In this document: positions 37,015 to 59,300 of the stretch, piece by piece
Numbering within the stretch: the first letter of the stretch is position 1
Layout: every line of letters begins with the position of its first letter
DNA from: Haliotis asinina
Lineage: Eukaryota > Mollusca > Gastropoda > Lepetellida > Haliotidae
Direction of reading: 5' to 3'
DNA: 64,000 nucleotides
Assembly: GCF_037392515.1 (NCBI RefSeq)
Contig: NC_090281.1
Span: forward strand, 53,980,753-54,044,752
Notes under the pieces: model-generated
What the model was told of the DNA's origin: nothing
The model's input: only the letters and a program-made list of their open reading frames with translations
Database searches by the model: none
Translations under genes and position numbers: made by a program

Positions 37015-37180
37015 GATAATGTTACATGATCTCTATTGATCTCTATTGATGTTTGTAAATAAGCGAGTATAGATAATCATGTGATCAATATCATGAGCAT
37101 CGATCTATGCAACGGGGATACAATGACATGTGTCAATCAGGTCGACAAGTCTAACCCCCGATTCCGTTAGTCGCCTCTGA
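37015..37180 (-). repeat. SINE family B
   Basis: Minus orientation with gagcatcgatctatgcaacg and gatacaatgacatgtgtcaa. Confidence 0.7.
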
Positions 37181-37324
37181 CGACAATTTCCAAAGTGGTT
37201 TCTCTGCTTTAGTAAATGAATAAGAATTATCATGCCCCTCACTGTAGCCGCTATAGTAGCATGTGTATTTATGCAAAGTAATGGAGCTAGTGTTGTTGTT
37301 GTTGTTCTTTTTCTGAGCGCATGC

Positions 37325-37640
37325 TTATTGTAAGATACGACTAAAGGGATCGGGTGGTCAGATTCATTAACACATGTCATCGTATATCAGTTGTGTGGCT
37401 CATGCTGTTGATCACTGGATTGTCTTGCCCATACTCGTTTATTTATAAACAGACGCCGTATGGCTGGATAAATCTGTAAAATCGAGTCTGAACTAGACAA
37501 TCCACTGACCAACAGCATGGACATCGATCTAGGCGAATGGAATACGATGACATGTGTCAACCAAGACAGGGCCACCGGTCCCGTTAGTCGCCTCTTACCA
37601 CAAGCATGACCTATTCTGACACGGATCTTAATGGGTCATA
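37325..37640. repeat. Two family B SINEs tail to tail
   Basis: A plus copy (37325-37470: gggatcgggtggtcagattc ... cagacgccgtatggctgg) abuts a minus copy (37470-37640: aaaatcgagtctgaactaga ... gtcccgttagtcgcctctta). Together they form a large imperfect palindrome. Confidence 0.75.
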
Positions 37641-37684
37641 TTCTCAAATGTGATGAATAATGTCACGAAAGTCAATGCCCACAT

Positions 37685-37790
37685 GGATGAGTGGGTGAGT
37701 GCGTGCGTCCGTGTACCTTTACACCCCTTTCAGCAATGTTTCAGCAACATCATGGCGTGGGACACCACAAATTGTCTTCACACGTGCGCA
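37685..37790 (-). repeat. SINE family A, 3' part
   Basis: Minus orientation: gtgggtgagtgcg tail, then gcaatgtttcagcaacatca and gggacaccacaaattgtctt. Confidence 0.65.
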
Positions 37791-37914
37791 TTTGAGTAAT
37801 CAGTTTGGAACTCTGGAAAAAAATGAAAAAGACAGAAATGGAAAGTCAGCCATTCTTTGTTCCTCATGCGGGAACCTCAAATGACTGGAGGACAGTGATA
37901 ACCCTTGATTCACA

Positions 37915-37990
37915 TTGTTTGTTGTTTAACGCCGCACTCGACAATGTTCCATCTACTTGACGACTGATTAGTCGATTGCGTTGCAGACAA
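37915..37990 (-). repeat. SINE family B tail fragment
   Basis: Contains gtttgttgtttaacgccgca ctc and then diverges. Confidence 0.5.
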
Positions 37991-38235
37991 GTCGAGAAAG
38001 CCCAGGTAATCAAGGGTCATTGACATGACTTACACATCCCTTGAAAAAGTAAGCATATTATAATGATCAATAAATACTTTTAAAAAACCCCAAAACATAA
38101 CATATTTTTAAAACTCATTTTTAACCCAGGTTCTCAAACTGTGGCTTCATAGTATTTAGAGACACAGTACTACCATATATACTTGCTGGACAGGATTCAG
38201 CTTGAAATCGAACATTATGACCTCTAATACATGTC

Positions 38236-49299
<11,064 letters not shown>

Positions 49300-49300
<1 letters not shown>

Positions 49301-49800
49301 GGTCATAGAGTGAGTAAGTATGCTGTACGCCGCTTTTAGCAATATATCCACTATATACCGTTTGGGGGACACCAGATATGGTCTTCCCACATTACAGCCA
49401 TGTGGGGAATCGAACCAGGTTCTTCAGTATAACGAACGAACACTTTAACCACTCGACTTTACCACTACCCCTTAAGATTGAGTCAATATGGATTTACGCA
49501 GCTTTTCCAGTATCCCAGTCATGCCACAGCAGGGAACACTAGAAATGGATTTCACGCCCTGTATCCATGTGCGGAGGCAAAAATATCTGTAACCCGTATC
49601 TTTGTCTTGGCGAACAACACGACTTCCTAACATCATCAAGAGTAACTGACTGAGTGATCGTTGGTTTTGGCCAGTGTCAGCACCATTTTAGACATACCAT
49701 GATGGGGCACATCAGAGATGGGCTTCACATGTGGCATCCATTTGGGCAGTCGAACACAGGGCACGCGAACGCCATAATCACTACGTTACGCTACCACACT
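49300..49800 (-). repeat. Cluster of three family A SINEs
   Basis: Three minus-strand copies follow one another. 49300-49465 is the best (gccgcttttagcaatatatc ... ggggaatcgaaccagg). 49480-49565 is a decayed 3' part. 49645-49800 reads catgatggggcacatcagag and ggcagtcgaacacagggc. Confidence 0.7.
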
Positions 49801-50190
49801 CAGTGGTATATCTCCAGTCACTGTACTATTGTTTCTTTGGCTTATGGACTATTGTTGCGTTGTCGCGTGGTCGCGTTGTCGCTCTCTGACACAAATAAGC
49901 AAAACTATTGCTGGGAGCAGCGACGAAGGCTTCTCAGCTTTAATGAATCTAGCCATTTGTATCTCTCACTTGGTTGCTGAAAGTAGTAATGGTCTCATTT
50001 AATACAGATCATATAACTACTGATCAGATGTCTTGAACTGGAAGTACCGGTAGTTCTGTTTGTTATTAGAAACTCATTTCTTACACATAAAAATAACACT
50101 TTGGAAACATTAATCTCAAAGCAGATGAAACGTCTGTTTAATCACCCAGAAACACGGACATTTTGATGTCCCTAACTGACTAAGGTGCAA
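49801..50190. other. No gene recognised
   Basis: Nothing supported beyond the end of the SINE cluster. Confidence 0.45.
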
Positions 50191-50194
50191 GGCT

Positions 50195-50405
50195 CACTGT
50201 GATTCACATGTGTTTGTGACAGCAACTGTATTGGTGAAATACCCAGGCCACTCAACATGCGCATCAAAGAACATATGACATCCTCGGAGCTGACACCAAA
50301 TCGGCCATTTCAGAACACATCACCAAATTTTCAGGACACAACATCAACTGGGACACTGTCAAAACACTCACAAACAATGAACAGGATTAATCCTTGTGCT
50401 GATAG
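50195..50405 (+). pseudogene. Penelope-like retroelement fragment (GIY-YIG endonuclease end)
   Basis: Short translated stretches (RPLNMRIKEH; SAISEH; GHNINWDTVKTLTN) match the C-terminal GIY-YIG endonuclease of Penelope-like elements. Only this end remains. The reading frame is broken, and the piece is a fossil with no reverse transcriptase nearby. Confidence 0.65.
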
Positions 50406-51540
50406 GGATCAGGACTATTACATCCTAGCAACGTACAACCACAATCCACAAATAATTATCCACAAAACTCATTCTAGCTTCTCGTCGACCTGTCGTCAGC
50501 TCAGATATCTCATCACTGGTTTCCAGCTAAATACCATTCACTAGTTTGGCTTCTGCTTATTTAACTTACATTCACTAGTTGTCATGATGACTCACTCATC
50601 TCATTAATGTTATCTAAGCTCATTATAATGTTATCCTAGCTCATCATGTGACTTTCTTTGATGCTTTGTTTCCCACCTTTGTTATTGTTTTTTCATTATC
50701 ATATGTGCGTGTGTGTTGTATTAAAAACAGTTGTAGCCCATCATTGGTGTAAGAATCTATACCAAAATCATAGCATGACTATAATTAAGTTGATCACCCA
50801 TAAAGTTGTGTCATCCATGAACCAGCAATTTCTAGAATGCAGTCCATTGAAATGCGTCTGGTGTGACGCTTAAGATATTTTCTGGATGGTTAATCATGTT
50901 AAACATTCCATTTCGTGTGAAGAGAAAATTGCTGTGAAAATTATATAGAATGGGTTATTGAAAATCTGTGGTGACACTATCATGTGTGTGAACAAAAAAA
51001 GAATAACATATATTTTGATTGTCAGTAGTACATTGTTAATGGAGGTAATTCTGTTTGCCCATCTGACATCGACAGCTGTTGCCGGAAGAAGCTGTGGAAT
51101 GAAACAGCCTAGAGGAATGATGTCGGCAAGTCGTCCAGTTGCGAATGTTACCCCTGTCACTCCAGTGGGGAACGAGACTCGACATATGACAGCTTTGTGT
51201 GTCTCGATGGTATCCAGTTAGAATTTTATGTTGTCTGTATATGCCTAAAACCCAAAAATCTTATATCTAGTGTTGCCTTTTTTAACAAGCTAACTTATGG
51301 TGATTGTTTCAAACCTCGTTTGTGATGCGACACTAGGATTGGTGTCTTTAAAAACCTTCACAAGGTAGCAAACAACATCTTTAGCTTTATTGCTAAGTTT
51401 ATACCGCCAGATTGTGCGCTTGGATGTAAAATAATGGCCGATGACAATGTACTTCTTGTTTACTAATGTTAACGTGACTACAGAATTCTATATAATTCAA
51501 TGAAGAGGATAGGCCGTGGGAACACCAAACTTAATGTACA
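50406..51540. other. No gene recognised
   Basis: The open frames at 50658-50873 and 50958-51221 have no recognisable domain. They may be decayed flanks of the neighbouring elements. Confidence 0.4.
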
Positions 51541-51544
51541 GTAT

Positions 51545-52195
51545 CTTGCTGCAGACTGCGCGGTCACCCTTTGAGTGACAACTGGTTTTACGGTTTCCTG
51601 AGACGATGTCCTGACTTGAAATTGGCGAAACCTAAAACATTCCCAATGTTGCGAGCTCAATATGCATCTAAAGCAGTCCTTCCGGCATACATCAGAGAGC
51701 TGGCCACCCTTATGACACTTCATGGTTTACATGACAAGCCTGAAAGTGTCTTTAACTTGGATGAAACAGGTGTGACAACTGAACACGCATCCCCCAAGAT
51801 CATATGTGATGTCACTTGTCAACCACAGCCTGTAACGTCACCAAGGTCCTCTACAGTAACCATCATTGGAGGAGGTGATGCTGTAGGAAGTTACTATTGA
51901 TGAGTTACTAAAAGGTGCTCCATCAGGTTTCTCTGGTTCCATGTCAGTTAATGGCTGGTCCAACACAAATATATTACAGGACTACCTGATCAAACACTTC
52001 ATTAAATGTGCTGGTATTTCGGCAGGTCCGTCAGGACTCAAGATTCTTGTTCTCTTTGACGGCCATAGAACACAGGTTTCTTTGACGCATGTGGAATGGG
52101 CGAAAATGCATAACATCATTTTATTCGTGCTGCCATATCACACAAGCCACATCACACAACCACTGGATGTTGCAGTATTTGGATCGTTTAAATAA
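51545..52195 (+). pseudogene. pogo/Tigger-type DDE_1 transposase fragment
   Basis: Two overlapping frames (51571-51900 and 51880-52195) together cover the catalytic part of a CENP-B-related DDE_1 transposase. Landmarks are SDNWFYGFLRRCPDL, NLDETGV (first acidic residue), LFDGHRTQVS (second) and HTSHITQPLDVAVFG (third). A frame change near 51,890 separates the halves. The N-terminal DNA-binding region and the C-terminus are missing. No flanking inverted repeats were found. It is a dead copy. Confidence 0.8.
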
Positions 52196-52289
52196 GTGTA
52201 CATCAGAAAATGTCAGCTCATTCTTCAGCAGAATCCAGGAATGCAGATCACTATATATATATATGTATATGTGTGTATATACGAGGGGA

Positions 52290-52900
52290 TGTCAATAAGT
52301 TGTGAGCCTTGAGCATTTTTCATACCCAGGTGTCACAGCCTATGGTACGACATTGAACCTTGGGGTGTAGCGGATGTGATATATAACTTTTGGTATCCTA
52401 CTCGCAGAAGTTATTGAACAGCTCACATTGACAGAAAGAGACAGTCTTCTGGGATAGCAAAGGCGTCATCCACATAGATTACTTACCAAAAGGAAGAACA
52501 ATGAATGGGGAATATTACGTTAACTTGTTGAGGCAAGTGCGACAGTCAATCAAGGAGAAGCGTCGGGGCAAGATCAGACGTGGTATTCTTCAACATCAAG
52601 ACAAAGCTCCAGTATACACCTCTCGCGTTGCAGCCGCTGCTGTCCAGGAATGCGGGTACGAAATCTTGCCGCACCCCTCCTAGTCTCCAGACCTGGCACC
52701 AAGTGATTACCATCTGTTCCCAAATCTCAAGAAACACCTGCGTGGTCGTAGATTTCAGGATGATTATGAGCTTATTGCTGCTACTGAGGTTTGGTTTGAG
52801 GAAAATGGCGCCTTCTACAGAGATGGCATCAGCACCTGGCAGAAAAGATGGAACAGGTGTCTTGACTCACAAGGGGACTATGTTGAAAAATAAATGTGGT
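52290..52900 (+). mobile_element. Internally deleted mariner element
   Basis: The left end looks like a mariner terminus (acgaggggatgtcaataagt). Codons for FWDSKGVIHIDYLPKGRTMN begin about 160 bp later, so most of the N-terminal two thirds of the transposase is gone. The remaining C-terminal part holds LQHQDKAPVYTS (second catalytic D), one in-frame stop just before SPDLAPSDYHLF (third D), and a normal-looking end at about 52,890. The right terminal repeat is absent; a GT microsatellite follows instead. Confidence 0.8.
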
Positions 52901-52915
52901 TCATACCAATATTTA

Positions 52916-52948
52916 TGTGTGTGTGTGTGTGTATATATATGTGTATGT

Positions 52949-52987
<39 letters not shown>
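52916..52987. repeat. (GT)n microsatellite
   Basis: Interrupted GT/TA tracts abut the truncated right end of the mariner element. A smaller (TA)n/(TG)n tract at about 52,253-52,282 abuts its left end. Confidence 0.95.
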
Positions 52988-52988
<1 letters not shown>

Positions 52989-53339
52989 TCTGCATAACAT
53001 AAGTTCTTCAAGACAGCGTTGATACTGTTCCGTATGCAGATTTCCCATTGCCAATCCTAATCCAATCCTATTCGTTTCTGCACATTTCAGTTATTTTTTC
53101 ATATTACAAACCGACCAACCGACCCAACAAGATCTCAGTGACTCCACGAAGCATCAGAATCGGTTTAATCTGCATCACTTACTCTATCCACAGATGGGAG
53201 CAGCCTATTGATTAACAGGTACGATTTCAGCGCACCTTGACCAGCTTACTGACCAAACACTTGTACGAACAAGCAGTGCTAACTGTCAGAACAGGTCGAT
53301 CTCAAAGCAGCTGCATGTGATCACCTCTTTGCCTTACAA

Positions 53340-53550
53340 TTAGACATTGCATTGACCGGGATAGCATAGTCAGGCTCGCTGATGTGGTTGACACATGTCA
53401 TTGGTTACCAACTGCGCAGATCGATGCTCATGATGTTGATCACTGGATTGTCTGGTCCAGACTCGATTATTTACAGACCGCCGCCGCATAGCTTGAATAC
53501 TGCTGAGTGCGGTGCAAAACTAAACTCACTAAATCACTCACTCTTGCCTT
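53340..53550 (+). repeat. SINE family B
   Basis: Plus orientation: gacatatgtcat-like head, caactgcgcagatcgatgct, gaccgccgccgcatagcttg and tail taaactcactaaatcactca. Confidence 0.85.
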
Positions 53551-54084
53551 GATGTTTAGATAAGCGGGAATATTCAACGAAACAGTATGCATGTAGACTT
53601 TATTTTTTTATTGCATCATGCACACACGCAAGCAGGATAATTAGCTTTTATCTAGCGTGTATATTGGTAAATGGATGGACAAGTCTCTCTTATCCAGCTT
53701 GATCCTGACTGATGCACGAAGGGATACCACTCTTGTGAGACCATTAGCGTACGTTTATCGGCCAGGCCTTTTGGGGGCGGTGAAAATGTGTAGCCTGTCT
53801 TTCCGCAGCAATTTGCTTCTACCGGCAAACCTTAACTGTGCGCCTCGAGCTACACTATTGGACGGTTTCAGTATGAGATGAATGGACTTTGCCAGCAACT
53901 ACAAGCATTTCTTTCAGCATTCCATGGAAACAAACGCTCCCTGTCGAGAAATCGGATCCTCTAGATTTCAACAGTTGACATTACCTTACATATCTGTCAA
54001 ACATAACTGTCCGGCACTGCATGCATGTAGACTGGCACGTCTCTTTCTGAGATAAACATTTGTGGAATAGCGAAGGATGGGGAG
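53551..54084. other. No gene recognised
   Basis: The open frame at 53657-53881 (+) has no resemblance I can name. Confidence 0.45.
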
Positions 54085-54500
54085 TATCGGAAGACGTCGA
54101 CATTTGTTTATGTTCGCTGAGCCCGAAGGGCGAGGGGAACATAAACAAACATCTAAGGTACCTCAACTCTTGGTCACCGAGAGACCAGTGAACAACGTAT
54201 TTATCTTACCGAACACCTTTATGTTCATTTTGAACTGATTGAAGCATGGGTGTCGGATCGCACACTTCAGCCAGCCTGTGTGAATCAAACGATTCGAATC
54301 TTGCATCTTGCTTTTTCACCCGCGCGTATTGTCTTAGTAAAGCCGCTGCGATGCTCTTCTTAATATTCACAAGGACTACATTTGAACGTTTAGTCAAAAA
54401 TTATTTGTTGAAATGCAAGGCAAATCTGTTCGTAGCCCTCGCGAGATATTCCGGACGACACAAGGAAAACAAATTTAAAGTTATCTCCTTTCCATCGATG
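54085..54500 (+). repeat. Dispersed repeat R2, copy 1
   Basis: Same-orientation match to 60865-61290. Shared strings include agccagcctgtgtgaatcaa, acgattcg-atcttgcatctt and ggactacatttgaacgtt. It begins with an imperfect hairpin (tgtttatgttcgctgagccc against its inverted copy gaacataaacaaaca). No conserved coding frame and no named family. Confidence 0.8.
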
Positions 54501-54824
54501 TGCATTCGCAAAACATAGGTAATTCAATGTTATTCGAGACAAAGAATTACTAGCACGACGTCCCTCGTCTGTAAGAAGGGTACACTGAAAATTACAGAAG
54601 AGCGCTCATAAAACAACATGTTTGTATGAGGTTAGATAAAATACTTTGTAGTGATGCGTCCATACGTACCAGGAACCGGTAACCCTGTGTTTCAACAGCA
54701 CAGCTTCATACCTTCTTGTAAGCTTTCCCATAATTCAAGACTTTTCATTTGGGTAACCAGGTGTTATACACTTGAAATTCTGTTACTGACGGGAAACCCA
54801 TCTCACTTTCGTTTTCCCCTTAGC

Positions 54825-54900
54825 CTCGGGGCGGTGGGTAGCCCAGTGGGTTTGCTCACCAAAGACCTGAGTTTGATTCTTCACATGGGTGGGAATTAAT
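54825..54900 (+). repeat. SINE family A, 5' half
   Basis: Head ggcggtgggtagcccagtgg and B-box-like gagtttgattcttcacatgg, then truncated. Confidence 0.7.
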
Positions 54901-55029
54901 GTTTTATGTCTCCTTCCATGATGTAACTGATCCGTGACGAACACGCTTCTTGTGTTGGAGGCACAGATTCGGAGAAGTCAAATCAATATTTTCCCCTTAA
55001 TGCCGAACATATTGGAGAGTAACAAGATA

Positions 55030-55125
55030 TACCGCGTGTGAACAGCCTTGAGTATGACTGGACCGGGGATCGAACCACCTTTCTTTACCCGGCAACTGAG
55101 ACAAGACCAATGGTTATACCCAAAC
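55030..55125 (-). repeat. tRNA-like SINE fragment
   Basis: On the minus strand it reads gtcttgtctcagttgccggg and then ggttcgatccccggtcc, a B-box-like sequence. It belongs to neither family A nor B. Confidence 0.4.
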
Positions 55126-55604
55126 AGATAAAAGGTGTTCTGCCGTTGTCCTAACACGTTGTCAGCCTTTGGGTTTACAAATATTAACAAGGAACATATT
55201 CACACTTCAAAGAAACAATTTATTCGCTTTAAGAAAAAAATGCTGTTTGAGTATAAAAACAAAACAACAACAAAAACTCGCGAAAGGTTATGTTCGTTTC
55301 TTTGCTGGAATCAGTCTCCTTCTATAAAGGGGGCTGATGGCCAGACACCAGACCAAATAGCGTTGGTGCCTTCAACGGTGTTTTTAGCAACCACGGATAA
55401 AATATTCTCTTGGATAATTTCCAGTCCCCAGAGATTACGTCATCGAACCCTGATCAACATAAACAGACTGATCCATTTTTTTTCCAATGCAAATAGTTGT
55501 TAGCAACGTTCGAGACATCTCACATCATATAAAATGTGGCACCATGTCGGAGATGTGTCAAGGACATTCAATATGTCCCCCTTGTTGTAAATACACTCCT
55601 CAAA

Positions 55605-55687
<83 letters not shown>

Positions 55688-56080
55688 ATTTTTAAAAATG
55701 TGTATATACGCATAAGTCGTTTAGAAGAATGTATTTCGTTAGCTTAACATCAATCATTTCACGAGAAAAAGATAAAATGTTAAAAAGATGCAATTTCACA
55801 CGTCTGTTGACAAAGTGTTCGCCAACAACAGCAGCTTTTATTCTTTTTGTTTTCTCTCAGAGTCAACAAGATAGCGGCAACACTAGTAGTTTTTATGGTC
55901 ACCATTGGCAGCTGTTATTGTTTGGCACCTGTTTGGTTCTCTCGTAACAGAATTTTTAAATTAATGTTAGGTTATTTCTATTATTTCTGTTGGGACGTTG
56001 TATAATGTCTATTTATATTGTTATAACTTAACTTAACCTGATGCGTTTTCTACGATTTGTAATGAACCCATGAAGATCCC
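55126..56080. other. No gene; contains an (AAAT)n tract
   Basis: A long (AAAT)n microsatellite runs from about 55,600 to 55,690. The open frames at 55135-55503 and 55729-55947 have no resemblance. Confidence 0.6.
55600..55690. repeat. (AAAT)n microsatellite
   Basis: About 22 uninterrupted tetranucleotide units. Confidence 0.97.
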
Positions 56081-56084
56081 CGTT

Positions 56085-56190
56085 ACAATAATTGTTCTTC
56101 GTCCTGGTTGACATGCAATCCTATCCCATTTGCGTGGGTCATGCTTCATGCTGCAGATCACTGGATGGTCTGTTCCAGACATAGTGGGAA
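56085..56190 (+). repeat. SINE family B fragment
   Basis: Decayed plus copy with gcagatcactggatggtctg ttccagac. Confidence 0.5.
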
Positions 56191-56307
56191 TAGTGTCGGC
56201 GGCAAACAATAAACGAATGGAAAAACTTGTGTAGGGACGTCATGGCATGTCTATCCTCATGATAGCTGTATACTGTAATGCCTTTGATAGAAACTGCATT
56301 CATTTGT

Positions 56308-59300
56308 CTACCAATTGCTGATTCTGTTACGAGCTTTTCTTCCTCTACATTTGTCCAAGAGGAAGATGATGATGAACAGCAGGAGTTCCGCTATTTCTGC
56401 CACTGTCAGGATGCTGGCTCCGAGACACAGTCCCATCTGACCCCCTACAGTGGCTGCAACAGCATCACCATCGCATCAACATGTACGTCGTGACAGAAAT
56501 AAACTCTGACTTAACTCTTAAAAACGCATTACAAGCTATGTGGTTGTCATATGGTGCAGTATTGGTAATGTTAGTGCTAAGGGACGCAACTCTGTACACT
56601 GAATTCAGACGCTCCGGGTAAAATTGTATCCCCTCCCTGGGTAAATGATACAGGGGAGCTTCACCAATTGGATAATACCAGGTTGTAAAATAATACTTAC
56701 AAAACAGAGAGGCCACGGTATATTGAGGTTGTTGTGTGATTGATGTCACCATCATCTGATCGTAAAACACTTTCAGCTGCAGGAAGTTGCTTCTGAATAA
56801 CAGATGAATATTGACACATCTTTAGCACATTTGCTTGGATTACTACCGCTGACATTTTGAAAACCCATGAACATGACGGTGAAAGACAAAGGATCGCCAT
56901 CTAGGTTAGCCTTGGATTCAAACCATTCACCAGCGACGTTGTCAGCAAGGTGTGGGGCCCATTCTCCCCAGATATGGCGTCAATATAGCAACAGTGTCGA
57001 TCTTTTTCAAGCGTAACTGCCACAGTGTTTATTCGGTGTTCCAAGTGCCAAACATTTATGAAGGAGTTTCCCATTTTCATCAACAATACCAAACCATAAA
57101 CCACTATGTTTATAGCAAATAACATCGACACTGAAGCTTTTCGGAAGCATTGAACAGGATAATTTGAGGTGAAATTCATTCAGATTGAAACATACGGTTT
57201 GAAAGGAAGATATAGTGTGAGTATTTTAACGAAGAAACTCTTTTCACATCGATGATACATGTGCCAGAAGCATAGTCGACAGAACTATATTCCAACCATA
57301 ACGTGAGTATTTCTTTATGAATTACTATTAAATAGCAATGACACCAGGTGTTTGCAAAAAGGGCCCTCAAACACCAACCCCACCCACCCCTGCCCCCTTC
57401 CATCGGCGGAATTCAACATAAACTTCACTGAAGGCCAAAAATAACCATGATCTTTTAAGACACTAAATTCTTACTCCAAACTCGCCCTGTCCTTTGCCCT
57501 TGTGGCCTTCATAGTCGAAGATCCCCATTTGTCTGCAGGGAAGGAACTGGAGGACACCTGGGCCGTGTACCTGTCGAACACGCACTCGCTGACACATCTA
57601 CACTCCTTCACGAAGGTACCATTCTTGGACAACGATCCTCGTGAAAGAAAAAGTGCATTAAGCAATGTTTACACGATTAGGATATTTCCAAAATATACTA
57701 AACTTGACTAGCCCGTACTTGTGTTTTCAGCAAAAGGTATGGCTAAAGACTGAATTACCCAACCCGGAGACCTTGGCCTTCACTGTGATATTTTAAAATA
57801 CAGACGTGATTAGCTCTTGACTATGGTTTCCCCACCAGTTATTGGGGGGTTGACTGACAACACCTAAGTCTCAACAAGATATATGTTCTCTTTTTTCAAA
57901 TATTCACACCTGATTAGTTGATCGATGTATTCTCGTTAAACGAAAACGTATTTTGTTTCATTCCAGTTTGTCATTTCATGTTTTTGTAAACCAGAAGTGT
58001 GTCTTCCAAAAACCTTGTAAAGTCATTTACAGCAGAGCGAGGCAGAGAGGGTCTTCAAGCAACCCCTGATCGGCAGGTTTTGTGACGTAAACAGCACTTT
58101 CAATCAACGCTGTGGAGATGACAGACTGGGGACTACTGGTTGTTCAGCATTTAATCCCAAGGTAGTGCATCCTCAATTAATATAGAGTAATATCCAACGC
58201 TATCATCTAAATAACCTGTACCAAACACGTGTGTCGTTGTAATGCAGCAATGTTTGAAGCTGATTTAGAAAGGTTTCTAGAAAAATTTGCAACTGTGGGT
58301 ATTATTTATTCTAATGTCTTGTAACAACGAAAGAGTAGACCGAGACTCATGCTTTTAGGAGAGACTCCGGTGATAGTCCATCGTCAGTAAACTGATTTCT
58401 TCTGAGGCTCGGAAATTATTAGTCAGACGTGTGTCTTGTCTTCTTCTAATTTATTTGCCTCACTTACTTGGTATTCCAGTAGATGTCTTGCTCTAAAAAT
58501 TGAACTTAATTGTTACGAATCACAATGCCACATTGCACGACCAGGGATTCCTGTCGTTGGATTTGTATATATTTTTGTGTGAGCCTTTGCTTTACGGCTC
58601 TGCACAACTGAAATACATAAGGACTATGGACGCTGATATGCTCTCTTGTTGAGGGTTGGTTGATAGGCTGGATGGTTGGTTGTTAAACACCGCAGTCAGC
58701 AATATTCCAGCAATATGACGGCAGTCACGACCGGACTATCCATTGATCATAATCGTAAGCGTCGTTCAACCAAAGCAGAATGAGTCTGACCTGCCGAACC
58801 CGTTAGTCGCCTCTTACGACCAGCATGGGATACTGCAGACCAATGCAAATCTTCAAGGATATCTTAGATAAAAGCCCGATATACTCACTGACAGCAGGGT
58901 TGTAACAACTGTCCAGTTTTACAAGAGAACACAGAAGACCATCCACTATAATGGAAATGAAACAAGTGATCAAAATACAAAAAATCTGATCGAGTATGTT
59001 TCGATAACAGGTTTGTCGTGGGAGCGTGACATGAGTAAGTGTACTCACATGTGACTCGCACACCTGACGGTTGATGACTCGATTGTGGAAGCACGATTAT
59101 GTACCTTTAAACTAAACGTAAGCGTCAACATGCCAACTTCCTTCATATGTGTACAGGGTTACTAGTCATCTTTCAAATTGGTTCTGGTACCGCTCTCCTA
59201 GGACCGCAGTATGCCATTGAAAAAGAACCGCGCCTCCTTTGAACACGTGGTGTAAATGTCTCCCAAATCTGCCCAACACCTACCTGGCACGTACGGTCCG

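Noticed and set aside
50958-51221. 87-codon plus frame as N-terminus of the pogo-like transposase
   Set aside because: No CENP-B-type helix-turn-helix pattern and no continuity with the catalytic fragment.
58803-59063. 86-codon minus frame with hydrophobic stretch as a channel exon
   Set aside because: It overlaps a SINE at its left, has no cysteine pattern of the family, and the recognised exons already join in phase without it.
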